Below are positions 1 through 6,680 of a stretch of 8,463 nucleotides of DNA, in pieces. Source of the stretch: Labilithrix luteola (GTDB taxonomy: Bacteria; Myxococcota_A; Polyangia; Polyangiales; Polyangiaceae); assembly GCA_026225435.1 (NCBI GenBank), contig JAMFST010001097.1, forward strand, positions 1 through 8,463, given 5' to 3'. The first letter of the stretch is position 1; every line of letters begins with the position of its first letter. The translations under genes were made by a program, and so were the position numbers. The notes below the pieces were generated by a model. That model ran no database searches and had not been told where the DNA came from. It saw only the letters and a program-made list of their open reading frames with translations.

Positions 1-1053
1 CGGCCGGCCCCGGACGAGACCGAGCCAGCGGCGAACGAGCTCGCGACCTATCCGTCGCGCGCCGATCTGGAAGAGCGTGGGCGGCGGCTCGGCCCCTGGC
101 TAGCGACGTCCGCGGTGGTGGCGCGGCGGGTGGCGATCGCCCGGGCGGTCGACCAGGGGATCGCACGGCTGCGCAAGCGAGCGCTGGCGGTGGAGGGGGA
201 TCTCGCCCGCATCGGAGACGCCGACGCGCTCGCCGCGCAGGCCAGCTGGCTGGTCGCCGAGGCTTCCCGTGCCCCGCGCGGCGCGACCAAGCTCGAGGTG
301 ACCGACTGGTCGTCGGGGGAGCCGCGACCGCTGATCGTGCCGCTCGATCCGGCTCGTCCGGCGCGGGCGCAGGTGGAGGCGATGTTCGCGCGGGCGCGGC
401 GGCTGAAGAAGGGGGCGGCGATCGCCGAGGCGCGGCTGGCCGAGACGCTCGCGCAGCTGACCGGGCTGGCGGCGCTCAAGGGCGAGCTGGAGGCGCGAAC
501 GGGCGAGGCGCAGGGCTTCACGCTCGCGGAGATCGAGGCGCTGGCTGCTCGCGCGAAGAGCGTCGCGCCGCGCGATGTGCAGATCGTCTCCGTGGACGCC
601 GAGGGGGGCGGCGGTCGAGCGCGCGCACGCTCGGGGGCGAAGGACGTCCCGGCTGTCCCGGCCGTCCCGTATCGCGCCTTCGTGCGCGAGGACGGCGTGC
701 GCATCCTCGTCGGCAAGGGGGCGGAGAAGAACGACCGGCTCACCTTCCAGCTCGCGCGGCCGCACGATCTCTGGCTGCACGCCAAGGGGCGCACGGGCGC
801 GCACGTCATCGTGCCGTCGGGACGTGGCGCCGGCGTGACCGGCGAGCTGCTCGCCGACGCCGCGCTCCTGGCGGCGCACTTCTCCGACGCGCGCGACGAG
901 GCGGTCGTCGACGTGGAGTACACCGCGCGCAAGTACCTGAAGAAGCCGCGCGGCGGCGCGCCCGGCACGGTGGTCATCGAGCGCGAGAAGGTGATCGCGC
1001 TGCGGATGGACCCGCAGCGGCGAAAGGTGCTCCTCAAGCGCGAAGAGGTCTAG
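1..1053 (+). CDS. NFACT-family (RqcH/FbpA-like) protein, C-terminal part
   Basis: The reading frame is open from the first base of the window, so the N-terminus lies outside; 350 codons are visible. Residues from about 120 to 185 form a charged, Ala/Leu-rich stretch containing FARARRLKKG, which fits the coiled-coil middle region of NFACT proteins. A low-complexity Gly/Arg/Ala and VPA linker follows. From about nt 670 the sequence matches the NFACT-R (DUF814) domain: GVRILVGKGAEKNDRLT, then DLWLHAKGRTGAHVIV (family signature D-hydrophobic-W-hydrophobic-H with GxHV), then VDVEYTARKYLKKP and a PGTV motif. Family knowledge: NFACT proteins bind the 60S/50S-peptidyl-tRNA complex; bacterial RqcH recruits tRNA-Ala to add C-terminal alanine tails to stalled chains, while streptococcal FbpA/PavA were described as fibronectin-binding. 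The N-terminal Asp-Arg residues needed for tailing are off-window, so RqcH activity cannot be judged. The gene ends on TAG shared with the opposing kinase gene. Confidence 0.88.
   Translation, partial: RPAPDETEPAANELATYPSRADLEERGRRLGPWLATSAVVARRVAIARAVDQGIARLRKRALAVEGDLARIGDADALAAQASWLVAEASRAPRGATKLEVTDWSSGEPRPLIVPLDPARPARAQVEAMFARARRLKKGAAIAEARLAETLAQLTGLAALKGELEARTGEAQGFTLAEIEALAARAKSVAPRDVQIVSVDAEGGGGRARARSGAKDVPAVPAVPYRAFVREDGVRILVGKGAEKNDRLTFQLARPHDLWLHAKGRTGAHVIVPSGRGAGVTGELLADAALLAAHFSDARDEAVVDVEYTARKYLKKPRGGAPGTVVIEREKVIALRMDPQRRKVLLKREEV
646..669 (+). repeat. 9-bp direct repeat, about 2.7 copies (gtcccggcY)
   Basis: The units gtcccggct, gtcccggcc and a partial gtcccg follow one another directly and in frame. 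They encode the Val-Pro-Ala repeat VPAVPAVP in the linker between the coiled-coil region and the NFACT-R domain. Such a linker repeat probably arose by slippage and could vary in copy number between relatives without disturbing either domain. Confidence 0.6.
1050..1053. other. Shared convergent stop codons (CTAG)
   Basis: The palindrome ctag holds the TAG stop of the + strand NFACT gene (1051-1053) and, read on the other strand, the TAG stop of the kinase gene (1052-1050). The two genes therefore have no spacer, and any terminator must lie inside the opposite coding sequence. Confidence 0.9.
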
Positions 1054-3206
1054 CTGGCGGCGCTGGCTGCGAGGTTTGCGGCGGCGTCGAGGTGCCGCTG
1101 GATGTTCATGAGCAAGACCTCGCGCTCGATCGGCTTGGTGAGGTAGCCCTCGCAGCCGGCCGCCCGCGCGCGCGCCTGATCCTCCGCACTGGCATGTGCG
1201 GTGAGCGCCACCACCGGGATGTGCTTCGTCGCTGGATCCCCCTTGAGCCGACGCGTCGCTTCCCAGCCGTCGATGCGCGGGAGCGACAGGTCCATCAAGA
1301 TGAGCGCCGGCAGCTCGCGACGGGCACGCTCGAGGCCGTGCTCGCCGTCCTCCGCCTCGAGGATCTCGTACTCCCCCTGCAAGTAGCGGCGCACGATGTC
1401 CCGGTTCTGCGCCGAGTCCTCCACGTAGAGGATGCGCGGTAGCTTCATGCCGGAGGTCGCCCGCCGCTGCAGGAGCGTGTGGCCGATGTCCTCGACCAGC
1501 CGCTCGAGCGCGAGCCCACCTTTTTGCACCACGCGCGCCATCCCCTCGCGGAGCATGCGCTGCTCCTCGAGCGACAGCTGCTTGCCGGTGAGCACGATGA
1601 CCGGGATGTCCGAGCCGGAAGCCCGCAACGCCCGTAAAACCTCGAAGCCGTCGACCTGCGGCATCACCAGATCGAGCAGCATGAGCGCCGGCTTGAGCAC
1701 GCGCGCCTTGAGGATCGCCTCGTCCCCGTCGCGCGCCTCGGCGCTGACGAAGCCGGCGGCGCGCAAGGTGCGGCTCACCAGCTCGCGGGTCTGCGCGTCG
1801 TCGTCGACCACCAGGATGTCGCCGGTGCTGCTGCCCATCCCGCGACGCACGGCGGTGACCAGCTGGTCCCCCTCCACCGGCTTGACCAGGTAGTCGCAGG
1901 CGCCGAAGGAGAACCCGCGCGCGCGGTCCTCCTCGACTGAGAGGATGATGACCGGGATCTTCGCCAGCGCGGCGTCGGCCTTGAGCGCGCCGAGGACGCT
2001 CCACCCATCGAGCTTGGGCAGGTGGAGGTCGAGGAGGATGGCCGAGGGGCGCTGGGCGCGGGCGACGAGCAACGCCTCGACGCCATCGGAGGCGTGCGCC
2101 ACGCGGAAGCCGGCGCGCTCCAGGTGCCCGCCGACGAGCTGCTGGATCATCGCGTCGTCGTCGACGATGAGGACCAGCGTGTCCTCGGCCACCGGGGCAC
2201 GCGAGGAGATCGACACGGGCAGCGCGCGGTCGGCGAGCATGTCTCCAATCCCGCCGGTCATCGGCAGGGTGATGGTGAACTTCGAGCCGCGTCCGAGCGT
2301 GCTGGTGACCACGACGTCTCCGCCGAGCAGGCGGCTCACCTCGCGGACGATGGCCAGGCCGAGCCCCGTGCCGCCGACCCGTCGCGTCGCCGAGCCGTCC
2401 ACCTGGCGGAACTTCTCGATGATGAGCGGCAGCGCCGCCGGCGGGATGCCGATGCCGGTGTCCTCGACCGAGAGGACGAACTTGCCCGCCGGGCTGACCA
2501 CCGCCTCGACGTTGATCTCGCCGCCGTCGGTGAACTTGGCGGCGTTGGACAGGAGGTTCAGCATCAGCTGCCGCAGCTTCAGGCCGTCGGTGATGATGCC
2601 GGCGGCGCCGTCGCTCACGCTGGCCGCGAGGAGCACGTCCTTGCCCTTGAGCGTCTCCTTGACCGTGGCGATGCACTCCTCGACGAGCTGCCGCACGTCG
2701 ACCGGCTCCTGCACCACCTGCACCCGGCCGGCCTCGATCTTCGACAGGTCGAGGATGTCGTTGATGAGCGCCAGGAGGGTGCGCGCGTTCGTCTTGACGA
2801 CGTTGAGATCGCGCCGGCCGTGCGAGGTGAGCCGCTGCCCTTCCTCGCGCAAGAGGAGATCGCAGTAGCCGAGGATCCCGTTCAGCGGGGTGCGGATCTC
2901 GTGGGAGAAGTTGGCGAGGAACTCGCTCTTCAGGCGCGCCGACGCCTCGATGTCCTTCGAGCGCTCCTCCTCCACCCGCTTGGAGATGGCCAGCTCGGCG
3001 GCGAGACGATCGAGATCGTCGTTCTGCTGCCGGATCACTTCCATCTGCAAGGCGCGCTGCTGGTAGCTCGCGATGGCGCGCGCGGCCACGGCGGCGCGCA
3101 CCGAGAGCTGCTCCTCGAGCACCTTGTTCTGCGCGGTGAGCTCCTCGATCTGCCGCGTCAGCTCCGCTTCGACCGCCGTGGGACCGCCGCTGGTCGGATC
3201 GCTCAC
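1050..3206 (-). CDS. Soluble hybrid histidine kinase with three receiver domains
   Basis: The 718-residue protein starts with a predicted coiled coil (about 10-90, rich in Glu/Gln/Leu/Arg), followed by a HisKA dimerisation domain with the H-box FSHEIRTPLNG (phospho-acceptor His102). The HATPase_c domain shows N-box LNLLSNAAKF (Asn217, Asn221), G1 box DTGIGI (Asp249), F box EKFRQVD and G2 box GGTGLGLAI (278-286). Three receivers follow, each with the acidic cluster, acceptor Asp and Lys: about 345-455 (Asp393, Lys442), 464-575 (Asp512, Lys562) and 590-705 (Asp639, Lys691). There is no membrane segment, PAS or GAF domain. Start choice: the GTG at 3206 overlaps the TGA of the upstream FIST gene (GTGA), and no ATG occurs before residue 55; an upstream ATG in this frame would overlap the FIST gene by about 150 bases and adds Arg-rich sequence with no domain. 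No good Shine-Dalgarno is seen, consistent with translational coupling. Predicted role: cytoplasmic ATP-dependent autokinase feeding an internal phosphorelay, with input probably from the FIST protein. Confidence 0.95.
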   Translation of the reverse strand: MSDPTSGGPTAVEAELTRQIEELTAQNKVLEEQLSVRAAVAARAIASYQQRALQMEVIRQQNDDLDRLAAELAISKRVEEERSKDIEASARLKSEFLANFSHEIRTPLNGILGYCDLLLREEGQRLTSHGRRDLNVVKTNARTLLALINDILDLSKIEAGRVQVVQEPVDVRQLVEECIATVKETLKGKDVLLAASVSDGAAGIITDGLKLRQLMLNLLSNAAKFTDGGEINVEAVVSPAGKFVLSVEDTGIGIPPAALPLIIEKFRQVDGSATRRVGGTGLGLAIVREVSRLLGGDVVVTSTLGRGSKFTITLPMTGGIGDMLADRALPVSISSRAPVAEDTLVLIVDDDAMIQQLVGGHLERAGFRVAHASDGVEALLVARAQRPSAILLDLHLPKLDGWSVLGALKADAALAKIPVIILSVEEDRARGFSFGACDYLVKPVEGDQLVTAVRRGMGSSTGDILVVDDDAQTRELVSRTLRAAGFVSAEARDGDEAILKARVLKPALMLLDLVMPQVDGFEVLRALRASGSDIPVIVLTGKQLSLEEQRMLREGMARVVQKGGLALERLVEDIGHTLLQRRATSGMKLPRILYVEDSAQNRDIVRRYLQGEYEILEAEDGEHGLERARRELPALILMDLSLPRIDGWEATRRLKGDPATKHIPVVALTAHASAEDQARARAAGCEGYLTKPIEREVLLMNIQRHLDAAANLAASAAS

Positions 3207-4360
3207 GCCGCCCCGAAGACGAGCGAGGTCAGGGTCGTGTTGATGTTGAACCCGCAGTAGATCTCGAAGTCGGCGTTGAGGCCGACGCAGGGGGGCGCGT
3301 CGGCGAAGGTGGCCATCAGCGGGTCCACCACACCGAGCGACTGCGCCACCCACATCCGCCCGCTGCAGTTCCAGAACAGCCCCGCGGTGGGATTGGTCAC
3401 CCGGCGAGGCACTTCCTCGGTGAAGAATTTACGAGTCTCCTCTACAGCATTACCAATCTTCACGAGCTCGAGCTCCTGCCCTTCTTCGAAGGTATTGGCA
3501 AACATGATGGAGCCGTCGGGCGTCACCTTCCACGGGGCGCGGAGGAAGTACTCGCGGCCGACGCGCAGAGCCGCAGGGATGGCGGAGAAGCCGTTCGGTT
3601 TGCCGAACTCGAGGTCGTCCACGCCGACGCCGATCAGCTCGGCGTAGTGGGCAGCGGCCGGCTTGCCGTCGATCTCCTGAACGATGGTGGGCTGAGCACC
3701 TACTTTGGTGATGCGAATGGTGCGCCCGGTCGGGTGGTACCAGTGCGACCGCAGCGCGCCCCAGGGTGCATCGGTGGAGAAGACGACGGTGACCACCGCG
3801 TCGGTGTCCGTCTCGCCGTCCGCGGCGACGAACGCCGGGAGCTTCTCGGCGCCGTACGGCGAGCTGGCGCCGCCGCCGACGACCACCAGCTGCTGGTTCT
3901 TCTCCATCACACCGAGGAGCAGCTCCTCCTTCATCTGCCGCGTGCCGTCGTCGAGCACGAGACCCACGTGCTTGCGCGCGTTCAGATCGTACGGCTTGAC
4001 GCCGAGCTGCTCGCAGGCCTGCTGCATCGCCGCCGCGCCGGCGCTCATGGCGTCCTTCGTCAGGCCGCGCCCGAAGCCCACGCCGACCTCGAAATCGCCG
4101 GTCAACGAGCCGAGGACGACGGATCCGTCGTGGAGCCCCTGGTTATCGATCTCGCCGTTGGTGGTGCCGCCGATGATGCGGCTCTCCTTGGGCAAGCGTG
4201 CCCGCAGCGCCGCAGTGAGCGCGCCGAGATCACGATCGTGGGAGGCGTAGACGACCGCCAGCTTGGGGGTCTCGGAACCGAGCTTCGAGAGGAGCTCCTC
4301 GGCGGCGCGCGCGGGATCTTTGTCGCTGGACCGGGAGGGCGTGAGCTTGACGCTGGGCAT
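3203..4360 (-). CDS. FIST-domain (FIST_N + FIST_C) signal-sensing protein
   Basis: The 385-residue protein has no signal peptide or membrane helix, so it is probably cytoplasmic. FIST_N spans about 30-235: LAVVYASHDRD, then RIIGGTTNGEI (61-71, the family's GCSTxGEI-like turn), DGSVVLGSL, HVGLVLDDG, and VVVGGGASSPYG (159-170). The bridge TKVGAQPTIVQEIDGKPAAAHY (218-239) is the usual junction. FIST_C spans about 236-382, with the family-like AGLFWNCSGR (326-335), a hydrophobic stretch ending in PPCVGLNADFEIYCGFN, and an N-T-T-L-T motif near the end. Family knowledge: FIST domains are proposed small-ligand (possibly amino-acid) sensors that act with kinases, cyclases or chemotaxis proteins. Here the gene directly precedes and overlaps the kinase gene, suggesting it is that kinase's input in trans. 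The ATG at 4360 has only weak purine-rich sequence upstream. Two short stretches of A/T-ending codons lie within FIST_C. Confidence 0.9.
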   Translation of the reverse strand: MPSVKLTPSRSSDKDPARAAEELLSKLGSETPKLAVVYASHDRDLGALTAALRARLPKESRIIGGTTNGEIDNQGLHDGSVVLGSLTGDFEVGVGFGRGLTKDAMSAGAAAMQQACEQLGVKPYDLNARKHVGLVLDDGTRQMKEELLLGVMEKNQQLVVVGGGASSPYGAEKLPAFVAADGETDTDAVVTVVFSTDAPWGALRSHWYHPTGRTIRITKVGAQPTIVQEIDGKPAAAHYAELIGVGVDDLEFGKPNGFSAIPAALRVGREYFLRAPWKVTPDGSIMFANTFEEGQELELVKIGNAVEETRKFFTEEVPRRVTNPTAGLFWNCSGRMWVAQSLGVVDPLMATFADAPPCVGLNADFEIYCGFNINTTLTSLVFGAA

Positions 4361-4400
4361 GGACGATCTTCGTGTCTCCGGAAAGTGGCGCGGCCAAGAT

Positions 4401-4438
4401 TGATTAAAAACGGGCCGTTCGCAACTGGCGAACGACCC
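4401..4438 (-). terminator. Intrinsic terminator, distal, after the cytochrome gene
   Basis: Read on the - strand, ggg + mismatch + cgttcgc pairs with gcgaacg + ccc around a 5-base loop: a 7-bp perfect stem, one mismatch, then 3 more G-C pairs. The stem is followed at once by TTTTTAATCA. It lies about 85 bases past the cytochrome stop codon and about 40 bases before the FIST start, so it would insulate the FIST-kinase operon from cytochrome transcription. Confidence 0.75.
4403..4431 (-). promoter_or_regulatory. Tentative promoter for the FIST-kinase operon
   Basis: On the - strand, a TCGCCA (-35-like, 4 of 6 to the housekeeping consensus) and a TTTAAT (-10-like, 5 of 6) are separated by 17 bases, 43 bases from the FIST start codon. 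It lies within the second stem-loop and its T-tract, so the T-tract itself may explain the -10 resemblance. This is a visual match only; GC-rich genomes often use divergent promoters. Confidence 0.2.
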
Positions 4439-4470
4439 ATTCGATGCGACCGCGAAGGTTCAAATCAACA

Positions 4471-4510
4471 GACGAAAATTTGCGCCGGGTCGACCCCGCT
4501 GACCCGGCGC
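4471..4510 (-). terminator. Intrinsic terminator, proximal, after the cytochrome gene
   Basis: A perfect 10-bp inverted repeat (gcgccgggtc at 4482-4491, gacccggcgc at 4501-4510, 9-base loop) begins 12 bases after the cytochrome stop. On the - strand it is followed by AAATTTTCGTC, a short T-tract set back by three A. The stem is very strong, but the T-tract is poorer than in the distal one, which may act as a back-up. Confidence 0.65.
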
Positions 4511-4522
4511 GTCAGGCGAGGG

Positions 4523-6415
4523 TCAGAGCCCGCTATCGGGGTGCGTGGTGTGGCACTCCGACGTGCATTGCTGGAACGAGCTGTCGAAGTCGCCGCCGAC
4601 GTACATGTTGTCGATCGGGCCGAACTTCTTGACGTGTGAATCGGGGTACGACTTGTGGCAGGAGAGGCAGGCGCTCTTGCTGGTGCGCTGGATGCTGCTC
4701 GCCTCGAAGTGGCACGTCTTGCACTCGGCGAGCGGCGCCTCGAAGCGGCGCGAACGGGAGTGGAGGAAGTGGGTGCGGACGTAGATCGGCCCTTCCAGCT
4801 CGAAGCCGAGCGGCACGTGGCAGCCGGTGCAGCTGTCGAGGCGCGCGTTGGCGTGGTTGACGATGGAGAGCGACGAGTCCTCCTGGTGGCAGTTGCCGCA
4901 GTTGCCGGTGGGGACCGGGGTGGTCGTCGGCATCGGGGTGCCGACCTGCACGTTGATCACGCTCGTGTAGGGGATATCCTGGCCGAGATACACGCGGCGC
5001 GCCTTGGTGGTGACCAGGTAGGTGCCGGCCGGCGCGTCGTCGGGGACGTGGTAGGTCCAGGTGTCGGGGACGTCGTTCGCCCAGGCGGCGTGCGTGGGGT
5101 CGAAGCCTCCGCCGAACGTCGTCGTCGCCGTGGGGAAGATGCGCATGAAGGCGTAGTAGCCGTCGGTCGGCGGCGTCGCGATCGTCTGCACGTCCGGCCC
5201 GACGAGGAAGTTCTCGGTCGGGATGAGGGAGCGCGATTGCTGGATCAGCTGCGCCGGCCCCTCGAAGGTGGAGATGAAGTTCCGCTCCCGGTGCTTGCGC
5301 CGGTAGTAGGTGGTCGTCGCATCGTAGAAGGCGCGGTAGTAGGTGATGCCCGACGGTGACGCGTCGGGGGCGGCCTCGGGATACTTCGGCAACGAGCCCG
5401 CGTCGTGCAGGCGCTTTCCGGCGCCGTCACGCAGGGTGATCTGGAACTCGATATCGGTCCCCGGCGCATAGGTGCCGTTCCTCTGCGGCGGGGTGAGCGC
5501 GTCGACGTCGATCTTGAAGCCGTAGTCCCACTCGGGCTGCGGCACCTGGGTAAGTGGGATGGTGTACGGCTTTTCCGGATTCGCCGACCAGACCACCTTG
5601 AGCGCCGCTGCCTGCGGGTGGATGCGGAAGGTCTGGTCCGGGTGCATGGAGTTGCGCAGCTCGACGAGCGCCTCTTCCTGGAAGCTCGTCGCGCCCGGGC
5701 AGGTGGTGGTGGTGGCGCAGTCGTAGATCCACTGGATCCCGCGGAAACGACGCACCCAGAAGCTGTCCGACGGACCGCGCTTGTCCCCCTTGCCGGTGCT
5801 CATGACCAGCGGCAGACCGAGCGGGATTCCGCGACTGTCGACCTGCTCGACGGCGAAGAGGCTCTCGCTCTCCATCCAGGTGGCGTCGCGGAAGAAGCGG
5901 CGCTGGGTGTAGGTGCCGTCGGCGTTCTGGCTGTCGAGCGGCGACTGGTCCTCCTGTTGCAGCCCCTTCCACTGCAGGCGGGCAAAATCGCCTGTTCGAG
6001 TGATTGCCGAAATACCCTCGTCGACCGTCGTGTCCTGGAACGCGCGAATGTCGATCTGGTTGATGAAGAAGGTCTGCCCGGCGCGCACGTCGACCGGCTT
6101 GCCGACGCCGTTCTCGATCTCGAAGGCCAGGCCGATGGGCGTGTCCGTGGTGGTCGGACCCGCCGAGGGATCGAACGAGGACGACGAGGGGTTCTCGTGC
6201 AGCGGATCGACCGTCTGGGTGAGGCTGTCGGCCTGCGTTGCGGTGTCCTTCTGCGACGCGGCGCTGCCGCCGGTGCTGGCACCGTCGGACGAGCAGGCCG
6301 CCAGAAGCCCCACGATTCCGAGCAATCCGGCGGCGGAGAGCGAGCCGGCCCTCAAGTCGGGCGCCGACGCTCGGCCAGTGGAAAACGATGGAGCACCTCG
6401 GTCGGCCTTGGGCAT
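4523..6415 (-). CDS. Multihaem c-type cytochrome lipoprotein (4 CXXCH + 1 CX3CH)
   Basis: The 630-residue precursor has a longish N-region, a hydrophobic core (about 28-40) and a lipobox ending LAA-Cys41, so it is probably exported, lipidated and membrane-anchored, possibly at the outer surface. A Ser/Thr/Gln-rich stretch (42-90) leads to a large haem-free part (about 91-490) of apparently beta-rich character, with a Cys233/Cys239 pair and a YYRRKHRERNF segment (370-380). A Pro/Thr hinge (494-503) then leads to the haem cluster: CGNCH (506-510), CTGCH (529-533), CKTCH (565-569), CLSCH (583-587) and CTSECH (617-622), ending eight residues later. Spare histidines (521, 549, 552, 594, 625) could be distal ligands. 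Family knowledge: such proteins carry electrons across the periplasm or to extracellular acceptors. No known named family (OmcA/MtrC or other) can be assigned with certainty. The ATG at 6415 is favoured over an upstream in-frame ATG at 6592 because it has a strong Shine-Dalgarno and gives a proper lipoprotein signal. Terminators follow; it seems monocistronic. Confidence 0.9.
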   Translation of the reverse strand: MPKADRGAPSFSTGRASAPDLRAGSLSAAGLLGIVGLLAACSSDGASTGGSAASQKDTATQADSLTQTVDPLHENPSSSSFDPSAGPTTTDTPIGLAFEIENGVGKPVDVRAGQTFFINQIDIRAFQDTTVDEGISAITRTGDFARLQWKGLQQEDQSPLDSQNADGTYTQRRFFRDATWMESESLFAVEQVDSRGIPLGLPLVMSTGKGDKRGPSDSFWVRRFRGIQWIYDCATTTTCPGATSFQEEALVELRNSMHPDQTFRIHPQAAALKVVWSANPEKPYTIPLTQVPQPEWDYGFKIDVDALTPPQRNGTYAPGTDIEFQITLRDGAGKRLHDAGSLPKYPEAAPDASPSGITYYRAFYDATTTYYRRKHRERNFISTFEGPAQLIQQSRSLIPTENFLVGPDVQTIATPPTDGYYAFMRIFPTATTTFGGGFDPTHAAWANDVPDTWTYHVPDDAPAGTYLVTTKARRVYLGQDIPYTSVINVQVGTPMPTTTPVPTGNCGNCHQEDSSLSIVNHANARLDSCTGCHVPLGFELEGPIYVRTHFLHSRSRRFEAPLAECKTCHFEASSIQRTSKSACLSCHKSYPDSHVKKFGPIDNMYVGGDFDSSFQQCTSECHTTHPDSGL

Positions 6416-6680
6416 GGAGCACTCTCCTGCAATCGGGACGTGAGCCTCTCGACAACATCCGTGATCTCCGACGCCGATGGCGGCAGCGGCGCCCTTCCCC
6501 CCGAAGGACGTGACACCGCGCCCCGACGAGAGAGCAGCAACGAACTTGAAGCTACCCGGACAGTTCAACCGTGCAACACAAGAACGTCTCAAATCGAAAT
6601 TTTGGTAGTACCGTGTCTTCCGTAAGGCATGGGTCGCGCGCGCTTTTTCACCCGTAGCTCTTCAAAATAGCGAAAGAGAC
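6416..6680. other. Divergent intergenic region between cytochrome and receiver operon
   Basis: This 265-base spacer must carry promoters for both the leftward cytochrome gene and the rightward receiver operon. Its right half (about 6541-6680) is clearly richer in A/T than the surrounding genes, as expected for promoter DNA. I find no convincing sigma-70-type pair on either strand and no GG-N10-GC sigma-54 signature in the parts examined. No tRNA, small ORF with support, or repeat is evident. Confidence 0.6.
6423..6428 (-). promoter_or_regulatory. Ribosome binding site of the cytochrome gene
   Basis: AGGAGA lies 7 bases before the ATG at 6415 on the - strand. It is the best Shine-Dalgarno in the window and decides the start: the longer frame opening at 6592 would place this site inside coding sequence and bury the lipoprotein signal behind 59 residues of unremarkable sequence. 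Confidence 0.8.

Noticed and set aside
1795..2167. Repeated gcgtcgtcgtcgac at about 1795 and 2153
   Set aside because: Both copies encode the conserved V-D-D-D start of consecutive receivers in the kinase, so they reflect domain homology and codon bias, not a mobile or regulatory repeat.
100..2676. 858-codon open frame on the - strand
   Set aside because: It spans the NFACT gene and much of the kinase gene in another frame, is dominated by Arg/Ala/Gly/His/Pro with no domain, and overlaps two well-supported genes. It is a GC-rich shadow frame.
2022..3260. 412-codon open frame on the + strand
   Set aside because: Antisense to the kinase with its H-box and ATPase motifs. The predicted product is low-complexity Arg/Asp/Glu/His/Leu sequence without recognisable motifs.
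3207..3353. N-terminal extension of the kinase to an ATG at 3353
   Set aside because: It would overlap the FIST gene by about 150 bases and adds Arg-rich non-domain sequence. The GTG at 3206 forms a GTGA overlap and starts just before the coiled coil.
6416..6592. N-terminal extension of the cytochrome to an ATG at 6592
   Set aside because: The strong AGGAGA site and lipoprotein signal both support the ATG at 6415. The extension would displace the export signal from the N-terminus.
5405..6625. 406-codon open frame on the + strand
   Set aside because: Antisense to the cytochrome lipoprotein and running through its start region. Composition is typical of an antisense shadow in GC-rich DNA, with no domain pattern.
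6637..6646. GC-rich gcgcgcgc followed by a T-run as a + strand terminator
   Set aside because: The alternating GC run has no proper loop, and no + strand gene ends upstream of it. It lies in the leader of the receiver operon.
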